Below, in pieces: positions 44,654-53,383 of a stretch of 64,000 nucleotides of DNA; the first letter of the stretch is position 1, and each line of letters begins with the position of its first letter. Below the pieces are notes generated by a model. It had not been told where the DNA came from. It made no database searches and saw only the letters and a program-made list of their open reading frames with translations. The DNA comes from Haloplanus natans DSM 17983 (GTDB taxonomy: Archaea; Halobacteriota; Halobacteria; Halobacteriales; Haloferacaceae), in the NCBI RefSeq assembly GCF_000427685.1, contig NZ_KE386573.1, positions 1,844,938 through 1,908,937 of the forward strand. Reading direction: 5' to 3'. The translations under genes were made by a program, and so were the position numbers.

Positions 44654-45310
44654 ATGGATACGGCCGCGGTGGCGTTCGACCTCGACGATACCCTCGCAGT
44701 CACGCGGGTCGATCGCGCGACGCTCCTGACGGAGGCGCTCCGCGAGGCGGGGGCCCCCCAGCGCTCGCGGGAGGCGTATCTCCAGGCCCACGCCGAGAAC
44801 CTGACGGCGCGGAGCCGGGAGCCGGTGTTCGAGCGACTGTTCGCCGGCGTGGACGATGTCGACCCCGCCGCCGTCGCCGAGGCGTACCGGAACCGGGTGA
44901 ACGCGGCGCTCGAACCCGTGCCGGGAGTCGAGGCGATGCTCTCCGATCTGCGAGAGCGGTACCGGCTCGGACTGCTGACGAACGGGCCGGTGGTCGCCCA
45001 GCGGTCGAAACTCGAGGCGCTCGGCTGGACCGACGCCTTCGACGCCGCCCTCGTGACGGGCGAACTCGCCGCCGGCAAACCCGAACCGGCGGCATTCGAG
45101 TCGCTGCTCGCCGAACTCGGCACCGACGCGTCGGCGACGGTGTTCGTCGGCAACGACGTGACCGCCGACGTACAGGGGGCGGTCGCCGCCGGTATCGACG
45201 CGGTACAGGTCTGCTATCCGGGCGGCCCGGGGCGCGACCCCGACGCGTTCGCCCATATCGAGCGCGACGAACTGGCCCCCGAACTACCGCGGCTTCTCGC
45301 GACGCGTTAG
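44654..45310 (+). CDS. HAD-superfamily hydrolase
   Basis: 218 aa. Motif I FDLDDTLAV with nucleophilic Asp, motif II LLTNGP, motif III Lys in GELAAGKPEP, motif IV VGNDVTADVQGAV. A helical cap lies between motifs I and II. Small phosphoester phosphatase; substrate unknown. Starts at ATG 44654. Converges on the next gene with overlapping stops. Confidence 0.85.
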   Translation: MDTAAVAFDLDDTLAVTRVDRATLLTEALREAGAPQRSREAYLQAHAENLTARSREPVFERLFAGVDDVDPAAVAEAYRNRVNAALEPVPGVEAMLSDLRERYRLGLLTNGPVVAQRSKLEALGWTDAFDAALVTGELAAGKPEPAAFESLLAELGTDASATVFVGNDVTADVQGAVAAGIDAVQVCYPGGPGRDPDAFAHIERDELAPELPRLLATR

Positions 45311-45684
45311 TCCCGGCTCTCGACTACGGCCTCGACGACGCCGAGCGCCCGCTTCACCTCGGCGCCGTTCTCGACGAAGATGACGGTCCGGGGCGGGTCG
45401 ACCAGTTTGGGACGGACCCGGAGGCCGGCCTCGCGGGCGGCGTCGAGGGCGGCCTCCTGGCCCGCCTCGAACTCGATGCGGGCGCGGTCGGGGTGGACGA
45501 AGACGCTCGCGAGCGGTCGGTCCGCGGCGCGAACGCGGTAGGCCCGTGTGCCGTCTGCCGTCGGCTCCACCTCCGGGTCGGCGTCGGTCACCGTCACGGC
45601 CGCGAGGCCGTCCTCGTGGCCGACGAGGTCAGAGGCGAGCAGTTGGGCGATGCGCACGCCGTCGTCGAGTTCGTGGGAGACCAT
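45307..45684 (-). CDS. Hypothetical haloarchaeal protein
   Basis: 125 aa. It begins MVSHELDDGVRIAQLLASDL and has alternating beta-like segments (YRVRAADRPLASVFVHPDRA; RTVIFVENGAEVKRA). I do not recognise the family. It lies just downstream of the DUF2240 gene in the same direction (25-bp gap). Confidence 0.62.
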   Translation of the reverse strand: MVSHELDDGVRIAQLLASDLVGHEDGLAAVTVTDADPEVEPTADGTRAYRVRAADRPLASVFVHPDRARIEFEAGQEAALDAAREAGLRVRPKLVDPPRTVIFVENGAEVKRALGVVEAVVESRD

Positions 45685-45709
45685 ATCCGTGGTAGGGTCG
45701 GCCGGGATT

Positions 45710-46195
45710 TCAAGGCTCCCCGTCCGAGGGCTGGCCTGTCTCTCCCCGTCGGTCCTCGAGGTCGGCCAGCGCACGGTCGGCGGCGTCCGCGACGGCGACG
45801 TTCCGCCGGCGGGCATAGAGGACGGCGGCGGCCTCGATGGTGACGCCGAGTTCCCGCTGGCGTTCGTTGATGGCGGCGACGGCGTCCTGTTTCTCGACGC
45901 CGGCGTCGGTCAGCGCCGAGAGGACACGCTCGAAGGTGGACTGCTCGCGGAGAACGGACTCGTCGGGGACGAAGCCGTCGGGGATGGTGACGTCCGCGGG
46001 GTCGAAGTCGGCGACGAGGTCGTCGCCCTCGCGGGAGAGGAGGCCCCGGCCGGCGGCCACGTCGACGAGGCGTTTGGCCTGGTCGGGCGTGAACCAGTCG
46101 CGGTCGAGCGACAGGGCAACGACGAACTCCCCCTCGCCGAGGCGCTCACGCCCCCGGTCGCGGAAGGGCGCCGCCACGGCGGCCTCGAGACTCAT
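45710..46195 (-). CDS. DUF2240 family protein
   Basis: 161 aa. The N-terminus has the DUF2240 look (LEAAVAAPFRDRGRERLGEGEFVVAL). A wHTH-like stretch follows (SLDRDWFTPDQAKRLVDVA), then a helical C-terminus. Archaeal protein of unknown role. The start is ATG 46195; longer readings run into S8e on the other strand. Confidence 0.8.
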   Translation of the reverse strand: MSLEAAVAAPFRDRGRERLGEGEFVVALSLDRDWFTPDQAKRLVDVAAGRGLLSREGDDLVADFDPADVTIPDGFVPDESVLREQSTFERVLSALTDAGVEKQDAVAAINERQRELGVTIEAAAVLYARRRNVAVADAADRALADLEDRRGETGQPSDGEP

Positions 46196-46288
46196 GACAC
46201 ACAGACCGGCGACCCGCCCACTAAATCCTGTCGTGTTCGGAGGCTCCGTTTCGAGCCATTCAAGTACCTGCTGAGACTGGATAGGCGT

Positions 46289-46663
46289 ATGCAAGATCAG
46301 GGACGCTCTACGCGGAAGCGTACTGGGGGCCGCCTTCGGCCCTTCCGAAACAAGAAGCGATACCAGCTGGGCCGCCAACCGGCCGAGACGACGGTCGGCG
46401 AACCCCGGTTTCAGACCGTCGACTCCCGCGGCAACGGGACGAAGATGCGGGCGCTCGCGACGAACGTCGCCCACGTCGCCGTCGACGGCGAGACGGTCGA
46501 GGCCGACATCGAGAACGTCGTCGACAACCCCTCGAACACCAACTACGCCCGCCGAAACATCATCACGAAGGGTGCCATCCTCGAGACGAGCGAGGGTCGT
46601 GCCCGCGTCACGTCCCGACCTGGCCAGAGCGGCCAGGTCAACGCGGTGTTGATCGACGAGTAA
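46289..46663 (+). CDS. rps8e: Ribosomal protein S8e
   Basis: 124 aa, the archaeal length. It starts with basic MQDQGRSTRKRTGGRLRPFR and has NPSNTNYARRNIITKGAIL and the C-terminal RPGQSGQVNAVLIDE of S8e. Small-subunit ribosomal protein. Confidence 0.95.
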   Translation: MQDQGRSTRKRTGGRLRPFRNKKRYQLGRQPAETTVGEPRFQTVDSRGNGTKMRALATNVAHVAVDGETVEADIENVVDNPSNTNYARRNIITKGAILETSEGRARVTSRPGQSGQVNAVLIDE

Positions 46664-46700
46664 GCGTCTCCACTGTTCTTTCGCGTACCGTCGGTCGGTC

Positions 46701-47702
46701 CTACGGCGTCGGTGCCGCCTTCTGTAGCGCCGTTTCGGCGATGTTGCCCCCGTAGTCGGCGCTCCGGGAGAGCGAGTCGACGACGAGGCCGAGCAGTTGC
46801 GCGCGCGTCGGATCGAGTTCGCGGAGGAGTTCGTCGATGGAGCGGGCGTGGCTGTCGATGCCCTGGACGGACTCGCGGGCCTCGTTGGCCTGGCGGGTCG
46901 CCTCGTCGCTCTCGTCGAGAAAGAGCGCGTCCATCCCCACGTCGATGACCTTCGCGGCGTCGGCGTGGAGGCCGTTGAGCGCGTCGACCACGTCCTCGGG
47001 AAGCGGCTCGTCGAAGTTGAGGGAGAGGTGGGCGATTTTGGTCGCGTGGTCGGCGACGCGTTCGAGCTGTCGGGCCGCGGACTGGTAGTCGAAACACACC
47101 TCGCGGGTGACGCCGAGTTCCTCGGCCGCACGCGGACTCCGGAGCGTCGCCCGGAAGATTCGCGAGACGACCATCCACAGGCGGTCCACGTCGTCGTCGC
47201 GCTGGATCACGTCGCGCGCGAGATCCTCGTCGAGATCGATCAGTGCCGTCACGGCGTCCTCGAGCATCGAGAGGGCGATCAGTCGCATCCGCGTGACCGC
47301 GTTGTTGATCGACAGCTCGGAGGAGTCGAGCAGGTCCCGGATGACGACCCGGTCGCGGGTCTCTTCCAGCACTTCGAGACCCACGAGGCTCTGGGTCGCC
47401 TGCCTGATCGTGCGGCGCTGATCGGTCGTGATCCGCGCGCTCTCCAGAGCGATGATGTCGAACCCGCTGACGTACATCGTCATGACGGCGCGGACGAGCT
47501 CCTCGCCGGCCAGGTCGCCGATGTCGAGCGTGCCTTCGGTCCGGTCGTCGCCGGTCCGGGGCGTCATGAAAAGCGAGTCGCCCTCGGGGTAGAAGGCCAC
47601 CTCGCTGCCAGCCGATACGTCGTTGTCGGTTGCCCAGTCTTTCGGAATCGACACCGTATACGTCGATCCACCCGTCACCTGCACCTTTCGGGTCTCGACC
47701 AT
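46701..47702 (-). CDS. AbrB-PhoU phosphate uptake regulator
   Basis: 333 aa. Residues 1-45 form a SpoVT/AbrB-type DNA-binding domain (RKVQVTGGSTYTVSIPKDWA). Two PhoU helical-bundle repeats follow (for example YQSAARQLERVADHATKIAH). In archaea such fusions are thought to combine PhoU signalling with direct promoter binding. Divergent from the pst operon across a 324-bp region that contains matching AT-rich palindromes. Confidence 0.87.
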   Translation of the reverse strand: MVETRKVQVTGGSTYTVSIPKDWATDNDVSAGSEVAFYPEGDSLFMTPRTGDDRTEGTLDIGDLAGEELVRAVMTMYVSGFDIIALESARITTDQRRTIRQATQSLVGLEVLEETRDRVVIRDLLDSSELSINNAVTRMRLIALSMLEDAVTALIDLDEDLARDVIQRDDDVDRLWMVVSRIFRATLRSPRAAEELGVTREVCFDYQSAARQLERVADHATKIAHLSLNFDEPLPEDVVDALNGLHADAAKVIDVGMDALFLDESDEATRQANEARESVQGIDSHARSIDELLRELDPTRAQLLGLVVDSLSRSADYGGNIAETALQKAAPTP

Positions 47703-47737
47703 ACGCGGAGAGAACGGGCTCGCCGAAATAAAACCTC

Positions 47738-47751
47738 GTATATCTATATAC
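47738..47751 (-). promoter_or_regulatory. AT-rich palindrome at the AbrB-phoU promoter
   Basis: GTATAT-CT-ATATAC is a perfect 6+6 inverted repeat 36-49 nt upstream of the AbrB-PhoU ATG. It resembles the CTATATAG motif of the other two phosphate-gene promoters, and may combine TATA box and operator. Confidence 0.45.
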
Positions 47752-47969
47752 TATTGCCGGAGTGCCGCATCGTGCGAGCCAGCGCGAGACGATCGACCGC
47801 CGATTCGCGCCCGATTTCGACGGGTCACCATCACCCGGCGGCATTGAATTACGCTTGTAAAAGCCAGTATGAGCGCCCTTTACGGCTCTATAGTCGATTC
47901 CGATGTCCACGCTCGGCGTGCCGTCCGCCCCTGATGTATCCGAATACCACGTTATCTGTTGTCGTACAA

Positions 47970-47981
47970 AATTCTATATAG
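47970..47981 (+). promoter_or_regulatory. Phosphate promoter motif, pstS copy
   Basis: AATTCTATATAG lies 46-57 nt upstream of the pstS start. The same 12 bases occur at 52636-52647 before phoU. A shared TATA-plus-operator (P-box-like) element is inferred. Confidence 0.5.
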
Positions 47982-48026
47982 TTATCATAGAAGTCTACTT
48001 ACGTCACAGTCGACCAAAACCGAGTG

Positions 48027-49025
48027 ATGACTGAGGGATCCACGAGTGGACGTGTGTCGCGTCGGAAGTTCCTCGCGGCGACCGGGACGGTCGGCGCGGC
48101 CGGTCTCGCCGGGTGTACGCAGAGCGGGTCCGGCGGTGGCGGCGGTGGAGACGGTCTCTCCGGCACCATCGATATCGCGGGCAGTTCCACGGTGTTCCCG
48201 CTGGCGACGGCGATGGCGGAGCGATTCCAGGAGGAGCATTCGGGCGTCAACATCAACATCCAGTCGACGGGCTCCGGTGGCGGCTTCGCCAACCACTTCT
48301 GTCCCGGCCGCACCGACTTCAACAACGCCTCGCGTCCCATCCAACCCGAAGAGGAGCAGGCGTGCTCGGAGAACAACATCACCCCGGTCGAACTCACCGT
48401 CGCGACGGACGCGCTGACGGTCATCGTCAACAACGACGCGGACTGGGTCGACTGCATCACCGTCGAGGAACTCCGACAGATCTGGTCGGCCGAGGAGCCG
48501 CCGTCGACGTGGAGCGAGGTGAACTCCGACTGGCCGGATCGGGAACTCGAACTCTACGGCCCGACCGACGCCTCGGGGACTTACGACTACTTCATCGAGG
48601 CGATCCTGGGCGAGGAGGGACCGGGCCACCGCCAGGACTACTCCGCGACCGAACAGGACCGCACGATCATCCAGGGTGTCGAAGGGTCGGCGAACGCGAT
48701 GGGCTATCTCGGCTTCGCGTACTACTCCCAGAACCAGGACCGCGTGAAGGCACTCGGCGTCGACGACGGGAGCGGGTGCACCGAGCCATCGCTCGAAACC
48801 GCGCGTGCCGGCGAGTACACCCCCCTCGCTCGCCCCCTGTTCACCTACGCCAAACAGGAGTCGCTGGCGGAGGACCACGTCGCGGAGTTCGCCCGCTACT
48901 GGATCGAGAACGCCACGAGCCAAGAAATCGTCGCCAACGAGGTCGGCTACGTTCCCCTGAGCGACGCGGACCAACAGGAAGCGATGGATGCGCTGGAATC
49001 GGCTATCGAGAACGCCCAGGGCTGA
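48027..49025 (+). CDS. pstS: Phosphate ABC transporter substrate-binding lipoprotein
   Basis: 332 aa. Tat-like signal SRRKFLAATGTVGAAGL followed by lipobox LAGC (Cys near residue 30). The mature part has IAGSSTVFPLATAMAERF, STGSGGGFANHFCPGRTDF and YGPTDASGTYDYF, the PstS phosphate-binding residues. ATG 48027 is used, but an adjacent GTG at 48024 is possible. First gene of the pst cluster. Confidence 0.92.
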   Translation: MTEGSTSGRVSRRKFLAATGTVGAAGLAGCTQSGSGGGGGGDGLSGTIDIAGSSTVFPLATAMAERFQEEHSGVNINIQSTGSGGGFANHFCPGRTDFNNASRPIQPEEEQACSENNITPVELTVATDALTVIVNNDADWVDCITVEELRQIWSAEEPPSTWSEVNSDWPDRELELYGPTDASGTYDYFIEAILGEEGPGHRQDYSATEQDRTIIQGVEGSANAMGYLGFAYYSQNQDRVKALGVDDGSGCTEPSLETARAGEYTPLARPLFTYAKQESLAEDHVAEFARYWIENATSQEIVANEVGYVPLSDADQQEAMDALESAIENAQG

Positions 49026-49106
49026 TACGGATTAGTGTAACTGTTCACCGGTGGGTCGCCAGGACGGGTCGGCGACCCACCGGTAATGACTTACACTAAA
49101 CCGTAT
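49025..49106. repeat. Palindromic intergenic element, full copy B
   Basis: An 82-bp inverted repeat with ATACGG at 49025-49030 and CCGTAT at 49101-49106. The 36-nt arms are complementary at 31 positions, separated by a ~10-nt centre. It begins at the last base of the pstS stop and lies between pstS and pstC, so in mRNA it would form a strong hairpin that could protect or terminate the pstS transcript. Related to copies A and C. Confidence 0.8.
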
Positions 49107-49162
49107 GAATCGGAGCCGAACGAAGAGCTTTTTCCACCGAGCGCAGAATCGACCCACGTTAG

Positions 49163-50122
49163 ATGAGCACGGACGACCTACAACGGGATCTCACCCGTCG
49201 AACGGAGAACTCGCCACAGGAGCTCCTGACGCGCTCGTTTTTCTTCCTGTGTGCGGTGCTGTCCATCGTCACGACGGTCAGCATCATCCTCATGCTGACC
49301 ACGGAGGCGGCGAAGTTCTTCACCATCACCGCGCCGTTGATGGGCATCGAGGGACCGACCGCGTCGGTCGTCGACTTCCTCACCGGAACGGAGTGGATCA
49401 TCAACAACGAACAGTTCGGCGTCCTGCCGCTGGTGTCGGCGACGTTCGCCATCACCATCGGGTCGGCCGTCGTCGCCCTGCCGCTCGGCGTCGCGACGGC
49501 GATCTATTTGAGCGAGTACGCGACACCGCGCGCCCAGCGCGTGTTGAAACCCGCACTGGAGGTGCTCGCGGGCGTCCCGACGGTCGTCTACGGCTTCTTC
49601 GCCGTCGTCTACATTACGCCCGCCCTCCGGACGATCATCCCCGGCCTCGGCACGTTCAACATGCTCTCGGCGAGCATCGTCGTCGGCATCATGATCATTC
49701 CAATGGTCGCCTCGATCAGCGAGGACGCGATGTCGGCCGTCCCCGACTCGCTCCGACAGGCCGGCTACGGCATGGGCGCGACGAAGTTCGATGTCTCCGT
49801 CGGCATCGTCGTCCCCGCCTCCCTCTCCGGCATCTTCTCCTCTTTTATTCTCGCGCTCTCGCGAGCCATCGGCGAGACGATGGCCGTCACCGTCGCCGCG
49901 GGGTCACAGGCAAACCTGCTCAACCCCCTGAACCCGGCGTCGTATCTGGAGGGCGCGCTCCCGATGACCGCCGCGATGGTGAACCTCCTGACCGGCGACG
50001 TCACCGGCGGCGGCGTCGCCTACCGCAGCCTCTTCGCCATCGGCCTCACGCTTTTCATCATCACGCTCATCATGAACATCATCAGCGACCTCGTCGCACA
50101 GCGGTACCGGGAGGAGTACTGA
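49163..50122 (+). CDS. pstC: Phosphate ABC transporter permease PstC
   Basis: 319 aa, six TMs. EVLAGVPTVVYGFFAVVYITP and the EAA-type loop DSLRQAGYGMGATKFDV are PstC-like, plus FILALSRAIGETMAVTV. Forms the channel with PstA, which starts 1 bp after its stop. Confidence 0.92.
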   Translation: MSTDDLQRDLTRRTENSPQELLTRSFFFLCAVLSIVTTVSIILMLTTEAAKFFTITAPLMGIEGPTASVVDFLTGTEWIINNEQFGVLPLVSATFAITIGSAVVALPLGVATAIYLSEYATPRAQRVLKPALEVLAGVPTVVYGFFAVVYITPALRTIIPGLGTFNMLSASIVVGIMIIPMVASISEDAMSAVPDSLRQAGYGMGATKFDVSVGIVVPASLSGIFSSFILALSRAIGETMAVTVAAGSQANLLNPLNPASYLEGALPMTAAMVNLLTGDVTGGGVAYRSLFAIGLTLFIITLIMNIISDLVAQRYREEY

Positions 50123-50123
50123 G

Positions 50124-51722
50124 ATGGCGACGAGCGACCGGGTGATCGAGGACTTCGGCAACGTCAGCCGGACCGTCGGCACCGTCTTCCGCTATCTCCT
50201 CCTCGCGGCGACGCTCTTTGGCATCGTCGCGCTGGTGATCCTCCTCGTCTACGTCGCCAACGACGCGATCCAGCCGCTGACGGCCGATCCGCGCTGGCAT
50301 CTCACCTTCTTTCTGACGCTCGTTCTCCCGACGCTCGCCGTCGGGGGCTACCTCTTCCGGACCGACCCCGACTCGTTCAAGTTCGGCGCGAGCGTCGTCG
50401 GCCTCCTGGCCGTCAGCACCATGTTCGGCGGCGGCGCCGCGATGATCTTCGTCGACATCGTGCCGCCGGTCGTCTGGTTCAGCTACGTCCTCGCGCTCGG
50501 CCTCGCTCTCGCCGGCGTCGTCGGGATCGAACGCTTCGACCGACAACTCCCCTTCCTCGCACGCTTCGCGGGGGCGGCCGCAGCCATCGTCGGATCATTC
50601 CTGCTCATCCCCGGTCTCGTGCAGGGGCTGCCGGTCTACCCGGCCGACGGGATCATGCTCACCGCCTCGCTCGGCGCACCGGTCGCGCTCGTCGTCGGCC
50701 GGTACGCCGCCGCCGAGGCAGGACGGCGAGGAACGATTCTCGCGGTCCTCGCAGGTGTCGCCGCCGTCGGCGCCGGCGAGGTGCTTGGCCCAGCCCTCGC
50801 CCTCGGGGCGGTGCCCGCGACGGTGTTGCTCTCCGTCGCCGTGGTGCCCACCGCGGGATACGCCGTCGGAGCAACCCGCCGGAATCCGGCCGTCCGGTCC
50901 GGGCTGCTTTTTACTGCCGTGATCCTCGGTGGCGCCGTCGTCGGTGCCGCCGCGGTGGAGGCCCTCGGCTTCGCCGGGCCGCAGTCGTGGGTCGACTGGC
51001 AGTTCCTCACCAGCGCCCACAGCGGGACGGCGGCCGACGCCGGCCTCTACCCCGCCATCGGCGGTTCGATCCTCCTGATGGTCACCGTCGCCGCCCTCTC
51101 GTTCCCGCTCGGCGTCGGCGCCGCGGTGTATCTGGAGGAGTACGCCCCGAACAACCGCTTCACCCGCTTCATCGACGTGAACATCTCCAACCTCGCGGGC
51201 GTCCCCTCCGTCGTCTACGGGTTACTCGGTCTCGGCGTGTTCGTCACGTATCTCGGCCAGCCGACCGGGACCGTCCTCATCGGCGGCGGGACCCTCGCCT
51301 TGCTCATCCTGCCCATCGTCATCATCTCCGCCCGCGAGGCGCTCCGGAGCGTCCCGAACGAGATGCGCCAGGCCTCCTACGGCATGGGCGCGACGCGGTG
51401 GCAGACGATCAGAAACGTCGTCCTCCCGCGGGCGTTCCCCGGGATTCTGACGGGGACGATCCTGGCGCTCGGTCGCGCCATCGGCGAGACGGCACCGCTC
51501 ATCATGATCGGCGCGCCGAACGTCCTCTTCTCCCTGCCGACGGCCCTCTCCTCGAAAGTGAGCGCGATGCCTCTGCAGGTGTACGCCTGGGCGAGCCTCT
51601 TCGCCAGCGATCCCTTCTATCAGGCGGCCGTCCCCGCGGGCGTCGTCGTCTTGCTCATCGTCCTGCTCAGCATGAACTCCGTCGCCATCGTGTTGCGCAA
51701 CAAATACCAGAACCAGCAGTGA
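50124..51722 (+). CDS. pstA: Phosphate ABC transporter permease PstA with extended N-terminus
   Basis: 532 aa. The last ~240 residues are the PstA core (NISNLAGVPSVVYGLLGLGV; EMRQASYGMGATRWQTIRNV; AIGETAPLIMIGAP). The first ~270 residues hold additional hydrophobic helices (about seven or eight), much longer than bacterial PstA. PstB follows after 6 bp. Confidence 0.9.
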   Translation: MATSDRVIEDFGNVSRTVGTVFRYLLLAATLFGIVALVILLVYVANDAIQPLTADPRWHLTFFLTLVLPTLAVGGYLFRTDPDSFKFGASVVGLLAVSTMFGGGAAMIFVDIVPPVVWFSYVLALGLALAGVVGIERFDRQLPFLARFAGAAAAIVGSFLLIPGLVQGLPVYPADGIMLTASLGAPVALVVGRYAAAEAGRRGTILAVLAGVAAVGAGEVLGPALALGAVPATVLLSVAVVPTAGYAVGATRRNPAVRSGLLFTAVILGGAVVGAAAVEALGFAGPQSWVDWQFLTSAHSGTAADAGLYPAIGGSILLMVTVAALSFPLGVGAAVYLEEYAPNNRFTRFIDVNISNLAGVPSVVYGLLGLGVFVTYLGQPTGTVLIGGGTLALLILPIVIISAREALRSVPNEMRQASYGMGATRWQTIRNVVLPRAFPGILTGTILALGRAIGETAPLIMIGAPNVLFSLPTALSSKVSAMPLQVYAWASLFASDPFYQAAVPAGVVVLLIVLLSMNSVAIVLRNKYQNQQ

Positions 51723-51728
51723 TTCCCC

Positions 51729-52604
51729 ATGTCAGATAACCCAGATCAAGAGTACGCGACCGACGAATCGACCGACGACCCGACCATCAACGACATGGCA
51801 ATCGAGACCGACGTGAGCGCGAGCGTGGACTCGTCGGGGCCGACGATGGCCGCAAACACCGTCGTCCGCGCCGAACACGTCGACGTCTGGTACAACGACG
51901 AGCAGGCCCTCCAAGACATCTCGCTGGAGATCCCCGAGAACCAGGTGACCGCCATGATCGGGCCGTCGGGCTGTGGGAAATCCACGTTCCTCCGGTGTAT
52001 CAACCGAATGAACGACCTGATCGACGCCGCACGTGTCGAGGGCGACCTCTATCTCCGTGGGAAGAACGTCTACGACGACGACGTAGACCCCGTGGCGCTC
52101 CGTCGGCGGGTCGGCATGGTGTTCCAGTCGCCGAACCCCTTCCCCAAGAGCATCTACGACAACGTCGCGTACGGGCTGAAGATCCAGAACAAGGAGGGCG
52201 ACTACGACGAAATCGTCGAGGAGTCGCTGAAGCGGGCGGCGCTGTGGGACGAGGTGAAAGATCAACTCGACCAGTCCGGCCTCGAACTCTCCGGCGGACA
52301 ACAACAGCGCCTCTGTATCGCCCGGGCCATCGCTCCCGACCCCGAAGTCATCCTGATGGACGAACCCGCATCCGCGCTCGACCCCGTCGCCACCTCCCAG
52401 ATCGAGGACCTCATCTCCGAACTCGCCGAGGAGTACACCGTCGTCATCGTCACCCACAACATGCAGCAGGCGGCGCGCATCTCCAATAAGACGGCCGTGT
52501 TTCTCACCGGCGGCGAGCTCGTCGAGTTCGACGACACCGAGAAAATCTTCGAGAATCCCGAGAGCCAGCGCGTCGAGGACTACATCACCGGCAAGTTCGG
52601 ATAG
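51729..52604 (+). CDS. pstB: Phosphate ABC transporter ATPase PstB
   Basis: 291 aa. About 45 acidic residues precede the ABC domain. Walker [10 protein letters not shown], signature [14 protein letters not shown], Walker [14 protein letters not shown]-loop VIVTHNM, and the PstB-specific [11 protein letters not shown]. Energises phosphate import with PstSCA. Confidence 0.94.
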   Translation: MSDNPDQEYATDESTDDPTINDMAIETDVSASVDSSGPTMAANTVVRAEHVDVWYNDEQALQDISLEIPENQVTAMIGPSGCGKSTFLRCINRMNDLIDAARVEGDLYLRGKNVYDDDVDPVALRRRVGMVFQSPNPFPKSIYDNVAYGLKIQNKEGDYDEIVEESLKRAALWDEVKDQLDQSGLELSGGQQQRLCIARAIAPDPEVILMDEPASALDPVATSQIEDLISELAEEYTVVIVTHNMQQAARISNKTAVFLTGGELVEFDDTEKIFENPESQRVEDYITGKFG

Positions 52605-52630
52605 CAGCTACGGACTTCGCGCCGGTGAAC

Positions 52631-52647
52631 TATAGAATTCTATATAG
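52631..52647 (+). promoter_or_regulatory. Phosphate promoter motif, phoU copy
   Basis: TATAGAATTCTATA (52631-52644) is a perfect 14-bp palindrome and overlaps AATTCTATATAG (52636-52647), shared with the pstS promoter. It lies 53-69 nt before the phoU ATG, giving phoU its own regulated promoter. Confidence 0.5.
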
Positions 52648-52699
52648 GCAACAGTAGACATGGGAAAACGTTTTAGGCCGACCGCGTCGAGGCGTAGGT

Positions 52700-53383
52700 A
52701 TGGCGCGAACGGATTATCAGTCGTCGCTGGAGGAGCTTCGCGACGACGTTCTCTACATGAGCGAACTGGTTGCGGAGCGGCTCCGGACGGGGCTCGACGC
52801 CCTCGAACGGAAGGACGAACGACTCGCACGGGAGGTTATCGAGGGCGACGACGAAATCAACGAGATGTATCTCGAACTCGAAGGCGAGTGCGTCGACCTG
52901 ATCGCCCTGCAGCAACCCGTCGCCAGCGACCTGCGCTTCATCGCGGCGTCGTTCAAGATCATCACCGACCTCGAACGCATCGGTGACCTGGCGGTCAATC
53001 TCGGTGGCTACACCCTCGACGCCGAGCGCGACCTCTTTCCCGACGTCGACATGCAACGTATCGGAATGACGACGCTCGATATGCTGGAGGACGCGATGGA
53101 CGCCTACGCCAACGAGGACGTAGAGCGGTGTTACGCGGTCGCCGACCGTGACGACGAGGTGGACGCGATGTGCGAGGCCGCAAGCGAAGTCGTGGTCCGC
53201 GACCTCATCGAGGGCGACTACCTCGCCGACGAGGGGGGCGACGCCGAGACGAAGTCGTTGATGCAGGACGTGTCCCGTCTCCTGCTCACCATCCGCGACC
53301 TGGAGCGGGTTGGCGACCACGCCGTCAATATCGCCGCCCGGACGCTCTACATGGTCGAGAACGACGACGAACTACTCTACTAA
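52700..53383 (+). CDS. phoU: PhoU phosphate signalling regulator
   Basis: 227 aa with two PhoU repeats, each with the metal-binding-type acidic motif (IKFxxDLERIGD-like: FKIITDLERIGDLAVNL and IRDLERVGDHAVNI). No DNA-binding domain, unlike the AbrB-PhoU at 46701. Expected to modulate PstSCAB activity. Its 3' end overlaps the convergent regulator by 12 bp. Confidence 0.92.
   Translation: MARTDYQSSLEELRDDVLYMSELVAERLRTGLDALERKDERLAREVIEGDDEINEMYLELEGECVDLIALQQPVASDLRFIAASFKIITDLERIGDLAVNLGGYTLDAERDLFPDVDMQRIGMTTLDMLEDAMDAYANEDVERCYAVADRDDEVDAMCEAASEVVVRDLIEGDYLADEGGDAETKSLMQDVSRLLLTIRDLERVGDHAVNIAARTLYMVENDDELLY

Larger units (their letters stand above)
47703..48026. other. Regulatory region between AbrB-PhoU and pstS
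   Basis: These 324 bp hold two AT-rich promoter blocks (47738-47751 for AbrB-phoU; 47970-47981 for pstS). The middle is unassigned. A 21-codon ORF at 47868-47933 (MSALYGSIVDSDVH then ARRAVRP) and small hairpins occur there without further support. Confidence 0.4.

Noticed and set aside
45710-47131. 473-codon reading of the DUF2240 gene
   Set aside because: The extension is antisense to S8e and out of frame within AbrB-PhoU; the true start is 46195.
47868-47933. 21-codon ORF between AbrB-phoU and pstS
   Set aside because: No ribosome site or clear promoter; length easily arises by chance. Mentioned only in the regulatory-region entry.
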